From positions 1 through 22,758 of the forward strand of contig CAIVVS010000071.1 of the NCBI GenBank assembly GCA_903909415.1: a stretch of 22,758 nt of DNA. The letters are read 5' to 3'. Source of the DNA: an uncultured Pseudomonadota bacterium. Lineage in GTDB: Bacteria > Pseudomonadota > Gammaproteobacteria > Burkholderiales > SG8-39. Below the pieces are notes generated by a model, which was not told where the DNA came from, ran no database searches, and saw only the letters and a list, made by a program, of their open reading frames with translations. Below are positions 14,159 to 20,829 of this stretch, one piece after another; position 1 is the first letter of the stretch, and every line of letters begins with the position of its first letter. The position numbers and the translations under genes were made by a program.

Positions 14159-15715
14159 TCACCTCCAGTGCGGTTTTTCATGCAGCAGCGCATGCCAGGC
14201 AGAGTCCAGCTTCGCGCGCGCGGCGTGCCGGCGCGCGGCGATCCATCCATCCAGGGCGGCGCAGGCCAGCTCCGAGGCTTGCCGGGCGTCGGCGCGGGCA
14301 CCGTGCGCGGCCCCCAGGTGCTCGCGCACCAGCCTGTCCGCGACCACGCAGTCATTGATGGTGCCGAGCTGGTCCTGCAGGCGCAGCAGCGCGGCGCCGA
14401 AGCGCTCGCGCCGTCCCTCCTGCTGGATGCCGGCGAAGAACCCGGCCGCGTAGCGCAGCTTCTTCGCGGCGATGCGCAGCGCGTGCAGGTGCTCGGCCGG
14501 CAGCGCCAGCAGGTCCTCGCCGCCGAGCCGCCTGAGCTTCTTCAGGCGCCGCTCCAGCAGCGCGCTGCTGAAGGCGGACACGCCGTCCGCCCCGTCGCGC
14601 CCCTGCGCGCCGGGACCGGCCCGCGGCAGCGGCGCGGAAAGCAGCCGCGCCACGTCCAGCATGAGCAGCGTGCAGCGCGGCGAGTCCAGCGCGACGCGCG
14701 CGCGCGCGCGCGCCAGGCCGATGGCGCGCGACAGCCTGCCGCGCGCGGCGCGCATCCCTGCCGTCGGCCTCTGGGCGGCCAGCGGCGCGACCACGTCGGC
14801 CGACAGCACTTCCAGGTCGCGCAGCGCTCCGAGTTCCGCCAACAGCCAGCGCAGCTCGGACTGCAGCGGCGCCACGCGCTCGCGCCACGCGGGGTCGCGG
14901 CGCAAGGCCAGGGCCACGCGCAGCCGCCGCAGCGCGACCCGCGCCTGGTGCAGGTACTCGGGGTCGGCGCCCTCGCGCGCGCCCTGTTCGTTCAGGTGGA
15001 ACTGGCGCGCGCAACCGGCCACCAGCGCGGCCAGCGCCTGGTCGAGCGGCTGGCGCCGGCGCAGCACCACGGGATGGGCACGCGCGGGCGCGGCCGGATG
15101 CGCGCCGAACAGGGCATGGCCGCGCTCGGCCTTGGACTGCACGCCCATGCGGAACGGCAGTTCGGCGCGCAGCGCCGAGGCGAAGTCGAGCAGCACCGCC
15201 GGATCACCATCGCGCAGCTCGATCTCCACCTCGCTCACCGGCAGCGTGGAGCCCGAGGCAAGGATGGTCCCGGAATCCACGCAGAGCTGCGCGCTGGCCC
15301 CGCCCGGCAGGGAGAGCTCGGCGGTCGCGCGCCGGAAGCGCGTCTCGAACACGCAGACCAGCTCGCGCTTCCACTTGTCGATGCGCGAACCGCGCAGCAG
15401 CGCACCGAGCTCGCTGTCGCGCACCAGGGCCAGGTCGGGTACCGGCCCCGCCACCCGCCACTCGATCTCGATGCGCCTCGACAGCGCGCCACCCGCCGGA
15501 TCGTCGCCCTTCACCGCCTGTATCCAGTGTCCGGCCTCGCGCCGCACGCGCAGCACCATGCCCATGCCTGCCAGCGCATGGCCCGGCGTGTCGAAGTACA
15601 GCGCGCGCAGCACCATGCGCCGCACCGGCGCCGACTGCGCCAGCTTCACCTGCGGCAGGCGCAGCACCCGCGGCAGGTCCGCGGGCGCCACCAGCAGCTT
15701 GAGCTCGGTTTCCAA
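14159..15715 (-). CDS. CYTH-CHAD domain protein (triphosphate tunnel + polyphosphate-binding)
   Basis: This 518-residue protein joins an N-terminal CYTH domain (about 1-205) to a CHAD domain (about 220-510). The CYTH signature ExExK is Glu2-Glu4-Lys6 in METELKL, followed by LRALYFDTPG, RRIEIEWRV and SEVEIELRDGD with the expected acidic and basic tunnel residues. E. coli YgiF, of the same layout, is an inorganic triphosphatase. CHAD domains are His- and Arg-rich helical bundles that bind polyphosphate; here HQARVALRRLRVAL and LHALRIAAKKLRYAAGFF are the two conserved helices. The start is a TTG, the only codon of three repeat copies that continues into the gene. Two upstream copies (ATG, GTG) read Glu-Thr-stop. 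relA ends 38 nt upstream and ppk2 starts 6 nt downstream, so a relA-CYTH/CHAD-ppk2 transcript is likely. Confidence 0.92.
   Translation of the reverse strand: METELKLLVAPADLPRVLRLPQVKLAQSAPVRRMVLRALYFDTPGHALAGMGMVLRVRREAGHWIQAVKGDDPAGGALSRRIEIEWRVAGPVPDLALVRDSELGALLRGSRIDKWKRELVCVFETRFRRATAELSLPGGASAQLCVDSGTILASGSTLPVSEVEIELRDGDPAVLLDFASALRAELPFRMGVQSKAERGHALFGAHPAAPARAHPVVLRRRQPLDQALAALVAGCARQFHLNEQGAREGADPEYLHQARVALRRLRVALALRRDPAWRERVAPLQSELRWLLAELGALRDLEVLSADVVAPLAAQRPTAGMRAARGRLSRAIGLARARARVALDSPRCTLLMLDVARLLSAPLPRAGPGAQGRDGADGVSAFSSALLERRLKKLRRLGGEDLLALPAEHLHALRIAAKKLRYAAGFFAGIQQEGRRERFGAALLRLQDQLGTINDCVVADRLVREHLGAAHGARADARQASELACAALDGWIAARRHAARAKLDSAWHALLHEKPHWR
14695..14713. repeat. 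Alternating CG run inside the CHAD-coding region
   Basis: Nineteen bases of strictly alternating C and G lie inside the CYTH-CHAD gene and encode Ala-Arg repeats. Such runs are slippage-prone and can adopt Z-DNA. The reading frame is intact here. Confidence 0.8.
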
Positions 15716-15742
15716 TCAGGTTTCCACTCAGGTTTCCATGCC
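15707..15742. repeat. 12-bp tandem repeat, three units, at the CYTH-CHAD start codon
   Basis: Units are 15707-15718, 15719-15730 and 15731-15742; each begins GGTTTCCA on the plus strand, and they differ at few positions. On the minus strand each unit supplies a start codon (ATG 15739, GTG 15727, TTG 15715) followed by GAA ACC. In the first two the next codon is TGA; only the TTG copy continues. Confidence 0.92.
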
Positions 15743-15753
15743 GGCCGGGACGC

Positions 15754-17964
15754 TCAGCGCCTGCGCACCGAAGCCACACCGGGGACGTCCGCGGCGAGCG
15801 CGAGCGCCTGGCGCAGTCCGGCCACGCCCTTCACCTCGACGGTGAGGGTGTAGTTCGCCTGTCCGCGTCGGGCCTGGCTGGCGACCGCCGAGACCGCGAT
15901 GCCGGCGCGCGACAGCGCATCGCTCAGTTCGCGCAGCAGCTGCGGACGGTCGGTGGCCTGCACCGCGATGTCGGCCGCGAAGCTCTGCTCGCCCGGACGC
16001 TCGCCCCACTGCGCCTCGATCAGGCGCTCGGGTGCGCGACGCTCGAGCTGCACGAGGCTGGCGCAGTCGGCGCGGTGCACCGAGATGCCGCGCCCGCGCG
16101 TGACGAAGCCGCGGATTGGATCCGGCGGTACCGGCTTGCAGCAGCGCGCCAGCTGGGTCAGCAGGCGGTCCACGCCGACGATCAGGATGCCGCCTTCCTG
16201 GCCGCGCCGTTCCTTCGCCGGGGCAGCCGGCAGGCCTGCATCCGGTTCCGGTTCGGCGGCCGGGCGGATCGCGGCCTGCAGCGCGCGCAGGCCGACCTCC
16301 TCGCGGCCCACCGCGGCGAACAGGTCCTCGGGACTGCCCTGCCCCAGCGCCCGCGCCAGGTCCTCCAGCTTCAGGTCGCTCCGGCGTTCGCGGTGCAGTT
16401 CGCGCTCCACCAGCGTGCGCCCCTTGTCGATGGTCAGCGCGAGGTCGGCGTTGTTGAACCACTGGCGCACCTTGGTGCGCGCGCGGTGGCTGTGCAGGTA
16501 GCCGCGGCCGGGATTGATCCAGTCGCGGCTGGGCCCGCCGGCCTTGGCTGCGATGATCTCCACGCGCTGGCCGCTGGCCAGCGGCGTGTCCAGCGGCACC
16601 ATGGCGCCATCGACCTTGGCGCCGCGGCAGCGGTGCCCGAGGTCGGTATGCAGCGCGTAGGCGAAATCGATCGCGGTGGACCCGGCCGGCAGCTCCACCA
16701 CCTTGCCCTGCGGGGTGATCACGTAGACGGTGTCGTCCAGGGAGGCCTGCTTGAACTGCGCCAGCCAGTCGGCATCGCCCTCCTGCTCGGAGTGCGTGCC
16801 TGCGGCCACCTCGTCGCGCCATGCCAGCGCCTGGCGCAGCCAGGCGATCTTCTCGTCATAGGGGTCGGGGCCGCCGCGCGCGCCTTCCTTGTAGCGCCAG
16901 TGCGCGGCCACGCCCAGTTCGGCCTCGCGGTGCATGTCGGCGGTACGTATCTGCACCTCCAGCGAGCGGCCCTCGGGGCCGATCACCGCGGTGTGCAGGG
17001 AGCGGTAGAAGTTGCCCTTGGGCCGCGAGATGTAGTCGTCGAACTCGCGCGGGATGGGCTGCCACAGGTTGTGCACCACGCCCAGCGCGGTGTAGCAGTC
17101 CTTCACGTCCGGCACCAGCACGCGCAGCGCGCGCACGTCGTAGAGCTGGTCGAACTCCAGCGACTTCGCGCGCATCTTGGTGTAGATGCTGTAGATGTGC
17201 TTGGGCCGCCCGGTGATCTCGGGACGGATGCCCGCGGCGGCGAGCTCGCGCTCCAGCGCAGCGATCGCGCCGGCGATGTAGCCCTCGCGCTCGTCGCGCT
17301 TCTCGTCCAGCATGCGCGCGATGCGCTTGTAGAGCTCGGGCTCGAGGAAGCGGAACGACAGGTCCTCGAGCTCCCACTTCATGCGCCATACGCCCAGCCG
17401 GTTGGCCAGCGGCGCGTACAGGTCGAGGGTCTCGCGCGCGAACGGGATGCGCAGGGCGTCGGGCGAGCGCGTCAGGTGGCGCATCGTCTGCGTGCGGGAG
17501 GCCAGCCGCAGCAGCACCACGCGTATGTCCTCGACCATGGCCAGCAGCATCTTGCGCAACACCTCGGCCTGCGCGGGAACGCGCGCCACCAGGCGCAGCC
17601 GGTCCAGCCTGCTGATGCCCTCGACCAGGCGGGCCGCGACCGGGCTGAACTCCGCCGCCATCCTCGCGGCCGCTGCGGGCGCGTACTCGGGCAAGGCGTA
17701 CAGCAGGGCCGCGACCCGGGCATCCAGGTCCAGCCGCAGCGCCGCGATATTGCCGGCCATGCCCAGGCCATGCTCGAGCACCGGCTCGCCGGTGCCCAGC
17801 AGCTTGTCGCCGTAGGCCAGCCGGGCAGTGGCCAGCGCCCGGGCGAGGGTGGACTGCTCCCCCTCGGCGAGGCCGGCGGCGATCGGCGCGAATCGCGCGC
17901 GCGTGGCCTCGTCGGCCATGGGCAGGGCGTGGGGTGCGGCGGCGGGCTGGCGTTCGCTGCTCAT
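15754..17964 (-). CDS. relA: (p)ppGpp synthetase RelA (monofunctional, degenerate hydrolase domain)
   Basis: This 736-residue RelA/SpoT homologue makes (p)ppGpp from ATP and GTP/GDP during amino-acid starvation. The N-terminal HD region has lost its metal site: the position of the usual HD pair reads LLYALPEYAP (88-96). The synthetase domain is intact (ITGRPKHIYSIYTKM, DVRALRVLV, KGNFYRSLHTAV, LEVQIRT). It carries EFDD at 307-310, the EXDD motif typical of monofunctional RelA rather than the RXKD of bifunctional Rel/SpoT. A TGS domain (about 411-472), a Cys-containing region (ARCCKPVPPDPIRGF) and a C-terminal ACT domain follow. ATG 17964 is preferred; an in-frame GTG at 18015 would add 17 residues. 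A TATCAT lies 6 nt before the ATG, and an FNR-like palindrome lies 57 nt upstream. Normal length; a separate SpoT is presumably elsewhere. Confidence 0.95.
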   Translation of the reverse strand: MSSERQPAAAPHALPMADEATRARFAPIAAGLAEGEQSTLARALATARLAYGDKLLGTGEPVLEHGLGMAGNIAALRLDLDARVAALLYALPEYAPAAAARMAAEFSPVAARLVEGISRLDRLRLVARVPAQAEVLRKMLLAMVEDIRVVLLRLASRTQTMRHLTRSPDALRIPFARETLDLYAPLANRLGVWRMKWELEDLSFRFLEPELYKRIARMLDEKRDEREGYIAGAIAALERELAAAGIRPEITGRPKHIYSIYTKMRAKSLEFDQLYDVRALRVLVPDVKDCYTALGVVHNLWQPIPREFDDYISRPKGNFYRSLHTAVIGPEGRSLEVQIRTADMHREAELGVAAHWRYKEGARGGPDPYDEKIAWLRQALAWRDEVAAGTHSEQEGDADWLAQFKQASLDDTVYVITPQGKVVELPAGSTAIDFAYALHTDLGHRCRGAKVDGAMVPLDTPLASGQRVEIIAAKAGGPSRDWINPGRGYLHSHRARTKVRQWFNNADLALTIDKGRTLVERELHRERRSDLKLEDLARALGQGSPEDLFAAVGREEVGLRALQAAIRPAAEPEPDAGLPAAPAKERRGQEGGILIVGVDRLLTQLARCCKPVPPDPIRGFVTRGRGISVHRADCASLVQLERRAPERLIEAQWGERPGEQSFAADIAVQATDRPQLLRELSDALSRAGIAVSAVASQARRGQANYTLTVEVKGVAGLRQALALAADVPGVASVRRR

Positions 17965-17970
17965 GGACGG

Positions 17971-17976
17971 ATGATA
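17971..17976 (-). promoter_or_regulatory. Possible -10 box just upstream of relA
   Basis: TATCAT on the minus strand matches five of six -10 bases and ends 6 nt before the preferred relA ATG, which would place transcription initiation at or next to the start codon. No good -35 box is seen. Confidence 0.35.
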
Positions 17977-18020
17977 GCCCCGGACAAAACGCACTTTCGA
18001 CCCTCCAGGGCGCACATTTC

Positions 18021-18034
18021 GTGATCTGGATCAG
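18021..18034. promoter_or_regulatory. FNR/CRP-family-like palindrome between relA and the EamA transporter gene
   Basis: GTGATCTGGATCAG contains TGAT-N4-ATCA, the core of the FNR/Anr box (TTGAT-N4-ATCAA), missing only the outermost T and A. It lies 57 nt upstream of the preferred relA ATG and about 100 nt upstream of the transporter start. Confidence 0.45.
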
Positions 18035-18120
18035 GGTCGGGCCATTTCCCGCGCTCCTGCACGCCACGCCGGCGGGCCCGCGCACCGCCCACCCGGAGCG
18101 GCACGCGCTGCCGCGCGGGG

Positions 18121-18126
18121 GATAAT
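18121..18126 (+). promoter_or_regulatory. Possible -10 box just upstream of the EamA gene
   Basis: GATAAT matches five of six -10 bases and ends 6 nt before the GTG start. No Shine-Dalgarno sequence lies between them, so a leaderless transcript is possible. The -35 candidate GCGGCA at 18098-18103 (17-nt spacing) is weak. Confidence 0.4.
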
Positions 18127-18132
18127 CCGGGC

Positions 18133-19071
18133 GTGCCCGCGCCCACCCGCCCCACGCTGCTCACCGTCACCCTGTTGTTGCTCGCCACCGCGTCCTGGGG
18201 CTCCAACTGGGTGGTGGCGCGCGCGCTGCACGGAGAGGTGCCGCCTATGGCCATGGCGTTCTGGCGCTGGGTCGCCGCCTCGCTGTTCATGCTGCCGCTG
18301 GCCTGGCCGGTCCTGCGCGGCGACTGGCCGAGGCTGCGCGCCAGTTGGAGGCGCATGATTCCGCTGGGCATCGCCGGCTGCACCGGCATGTCGGTGCTCG
18401 GCTACCTCGCCATGCAGCACACGACGGCCACCAATGCCTCGCTGATCAATGGCTCCCTGCCGATCATGATCGTCGCCCTGTCGGCGCTGCTGCCGGGCGG
18501 GCGCGCCAGTGGACGGCTGCTGCTGGGCATCGTGGTGTCGGCCCTGGGGGTGGCGTGCATCATCCTGCGCGGCGACCCCATGACCCTGTTGACGCTCAGC
18601 CTGAATCCGGGCGACCTGCTGATGCTGGGCGGGGTGCTCATCTGGGCCGCCTATACGGTGGCCCTGCGCTGGCGCCCGGCGGAGCTGCACGAGGCCAGTT
18701 TCACGCTCGCGCTGTTCGTGGTTGGCGCGGCCAGCTGCCTGCCCCTGTACGCATGGGAGATATCCAAGGGCACGCACATGCTGGTGTCCCCCGGCGCGGT
18801 GGCTGGCCTGGTGCACCTGGCGCTGTTCCCCTCCATCCTCGCCTACCAGTGCTGGAGCTATGCCGTGCCGCGCGTGGGCGCGGGCGTCGCCGGCGCATTC
18901 AGCAACCTCACGCCGGTGTTCGGCACGCTCTGGGCGGCGATGTTCCTCGACGAGGCCCTGCGCGCCTGGCATGTCGCCGGACTGGCGCTGGTGTTCACCG
19001 GCATCGCCATCGCGACGCGGGCGCGACGCCCCGCGCCCGCCGGAAGCGCCGCGCCGGTGGCGGAGCGCTGA
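18133..19071 (+). CDS. EamA/DMT-superfamily inner-membrane transporter
   Basis: This 312-residue protein consists of about ten hydrophobic helices arranged as two EamA repeats, the plan of drug/metabolite transporters that export amino acids, metabolites or drugs. The first repeat starts with TLLLLATASWGSNWVVARAL and FWRWVAASLFMLPLA; the second includes PGDLLMLGGVLIWAAYTVALRW and a final helix with LAGLALVFTGIAIATRARR. The loop GAFSNLTPVFGTLWA is the conserved proline-containing segment of the second repeat. The substrate cannot be read from the sequence. The start is a GTG without a Shine-Dalgarno sequence, 6 nt after a -10-like GATAAT. The gene diverges from relA; the MtfA-like gene starts 1 nt after its stop. 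Confidence 0.9.
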   Translation: MPAPTRPTLLTVTLLLLATASWGSNWVVARALHGEVPPMAMAFWRWVAASLFMLPLAWPVLRGDWPRLRASWRRMIPLGIAGCTGMSVLGYLAMQHTTATNASLINGSLPIMIVALSALLPGGRASGRLLLGIVVSALGVACIILRGDPMTLLTLSLNPGDLLMLGGVLIWAAYTVALRWRPAELHEASFTLALFVVGAASCLPLYAWEISKGTHMLVSPGAVAGLVHLALFPSILAYQCWSYAVPRVGAGVAGAFSNLTPVFGTLWAAMFLDEALRAWHVAGLALVFTGIAIATRARRPAPAGSAAPVAER

Positions 19072-19072
19072 G

Positions 19073-19846
19073 GTGGGCCTGCTGCGCAACTGGACGCGCA
19101 AGCGCGCGCTGCGCAACACGCGCATCGACCCGGCGCTGTGGGACGGCGTGCTGCGCACCCTGCCCTTCCTGCGCGGCCTGTCGCCCGGACAGCTGGACCG
19201 GCTTCGCGACCTGGCGATCCTGTTCCTCGCGGAAAAGGAGATGCACGGCGCCGCGGGCATGGAACTCACCGACGCGGTGTGCCTGTCCATCGCGCTGCAG
19301 GCCTGCCTGCCCATCCTCGAGCTGGGCCTGGACGTGTACGACGACTGGGTCGGCGTGGTCATCTATCCCGGGGAGTTCGTTGTCCAGAAACAGGAAGTGG
19401 ATGAGTTCGGCGTCATGCACGAGACGCGCGACGGCCTGTCCGGAGAAGCCTGGCCGGGCGGCCCGGTGGTGCTGTCCTGGGAGGATGTGCAGATGTCCGA
19501 GACCGGCTACAACGTCGTGATCCACGAGTTCGCCCACAAGCTGCACATGCGCTATGGCGACGACGACGAGACGCCGCCGGCGCGCCCCGGCATGGACCAG
19601 CAAGCCTGGCGCGCCGTGTTCGAGGCGGCGTGGAACCGCTTCTGCGACGAGGTCGATGCGGACCGCCCCACGCTGGTCGATCCCTATGGCGCGGAGCACC
19701 CGGCCGAGTTCTTCGCGGTGATGAGCGAGATGTTCTTCACCGCCTCGGAACTGCTGGCGCGGGACTGGCCGGAGCTGTACGCGCAACTCGCGCTGTTCTA
19801 CCGCCAGGATCCCGCCGAGCGCATGCCAGCCGGCTACGCCGGCTGA
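19073..19846 (+). CDS. mtfA: MtfA-like zinc-dependent peptidase (M90 family)
   Basis: This 257-residue protein resembles MtfA (YeeI), a cytoplasmic zinc aminopeptidase that in E. coli binds the glucose repressor Mlc. The gluzincin signature HEFAHKLH is at 151-158 with His151, Glu152 and His155, and AEFFAVMSEMFF (211-222) supplies the expected Glu212 zinc ligand. YPGEFVVQKQEVDEFGVMHE and VVLSWEDVQ are typical of the family. The length is normal. The start is a GTG 1 nt after the EamA stop; an upstream extension of this frame would lie entirely within the transporter gene and is rejected. GGAG about 7 nt before the GTG can serve as ribosome site. Tight spacing indicates co-transcription with the transporter. 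Confidence 0.9.
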   Translation: MGLLRNWTRKRALRNTRIDPALWDGVLRTLPFLRGLSPGQLDRLRDLAILFLAEKEMHGAAGMELTDAVCLSIALQACLPILELGLDVYDDWVGVVIYPGEFVVQKQEVDEFGVMHETRDGLSGEAWPGGPVVLSWEDVQMSETGYNVVIHEFAHKLHMRYGDDDETPPARPGMDQQAWRAVFEAAWNRFCDEVDADRPTLVDPYGAEHPAEFFAVMSEMFFTASELLARDWPELYAQLALFYRQDPAERMPAGYAG

Positions 19847-19869
19847 GCACGGCCTCCCGCGCCGGTCGC

Positions 19870-20727
19870 TCAGGCCCCCAGCAGGAAATCCCGCACCAGC
19901 GCGACCTGGTCATCGTGGATCAGCGTGGGCGCGTGGCCGATCCCCTTGAGTTCCACCGCCCTGGCCTTGGGGCCGCGCTCGGTCATGGCCTGCAGGGTCT
20001 GCGGCGTCAGCAGGTCCGAGGTCTCCCCGCGTATCACCAGCGTCGGGCAGCGGATCATGTCGTAGTACGGCCACAGGTCGATGTCCTGGTGCGGCTTCTG
20101 TGCGTTGAAGGGCACGGCCAGCGCCGGGTCGTAGTGCATGCGCAGCGTGCCGTCGGCGTTGGCGCGCACCACGTGCTCGGTGAGGAAGCGCCACTCGGCA
20201 TCGGTATGCGGGCCGAACGGTGCGCTGATCGCGCGCACGTACTGCTCGGCCACCTCGATGCTGGGCAGCGGCACCGCCTTGCCGACATAGGTGCCGATGC
20301 GCTCCAGCGACACCGCGCTCACCAGCGGGCCGGCCTCGTTCAGCACCAGTCGCGTGATGGGCGTGTCCGGCAGCGCCGCCAGCGCCAGGCCGATCAGCCC
20401 GCCCATGGACGTGCCCACCCAATGCACCGATTCCACGTCGAGGCGCGCGATGAGCGTGACCATGTCGGCGACATAGGTCGGCACCGCGTACTCCATGGGA
20501 TTGCGCAGCCATTGCGATTCGCCGCGCCCGGGCATGTCGGGGCAGACCACGCGGTAGTCGGCCATCAAGGCCCGTGCCAGGAAATCGAAGTCGCGCGCGC
20601 AGCGCGTCAGGCCGTGCGCGCAGACCAGCACCTTCGGGTTGCGCGCATCCCCCCACTCCACGTAGGACAGCCGGTGCAGGCCACTGGCGGTGGCGCACCT
20701 CACTTGGTGGCGGCGGAATGCTTCCAT
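19870..20727 (-). CDS. Alpha/beta hydrolase
   Basis: This 285-residue alpha/beta-fold hydrolase has the complete triad: Ser107 in the nucleophile elbow GTSMGG, Asp238 in RGETSDLLTP and His265 in GIGHAPTL. The oxyanion-side HG motif is in CAHGLTRCARDFD (37-49), and DMPGRGESQW is the usual strand-4 loop. It looks cytoplasmic, with no signal peptide. The substrate is unknown; members include esterases, C-C hydrolases and haloperoxidase-like proteins. The ATG MEAFRRHQV is preferred over a longer frame because GGGAGA lies 4 nt upstream. The gene is downstream of comEC on the same strand, about 100 bp away, with its own -10-like box, and converges with mtfA across only 23 bp. Confidence 0.9.
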   Translation of the reverse strand: MEAFRRHQVRCATASGLHRLSYVEWGDARNPKVLVCAHGLTRCARDFDFLARALMADYRVVCPDMPGRGESQWLRNPMEYAVPTYVADMVTLIARLDVESVHWVGTSMGGLIGLALAALPDTPITRLVLNEAGPLVSAVSLERIGTYVGKAVPLPSIEVAEQYVRAISAPFGPHTDAEWRFLTEHVVRANADGTLRMHYDPALAVPFNAQKPHQDIDLWPYYDMIRCPTLVIRGETSDLLTPQTLQAMTERGPKARAVELKGIGHAPTLIHDDQVALVRDFLLGA

Positions 20728-20753
20728 GGGGTCTCCCGTTGCGTGGCCGCAGC

Positions 20754-20759
20754 AGTATA
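20754..20759 (-). promoter_or_regulatory. Possible -10 box for the alpha/beta hydrolase gene
   Basis: TATACT on the minus strand matches five of six -10 bases and lies 26 nt before the ATG, leaving room for the GGGAGA ribosome site. No strong -35 box is visible. Confidence 0.4.
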
Positions 20760-20829
20760 GCGGTGCGCTCCGGCGGCGCACCCCGGCGGCACATCCCTAC
20801 ATCCCTACAACACACGCCGGCAGTCCTGG

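Noticed and set aside
12533..15853. Very long plus-strand open frame (over 1100 codons) opposite ppk2 and CYTH-CHAD
   Set aside because: It is antisense to two clearly recognised genes, has no domain signature, and is rich in His, Arg, Gln and Ala, as expected from the reverse complement of GC-rich codons.
16075..18024. Plus-strand open frame of about 650 codons opposite relA
   Set aside because: Antisense shadow of a well-supported RelA gene; no recognisable motif or ribosome site.
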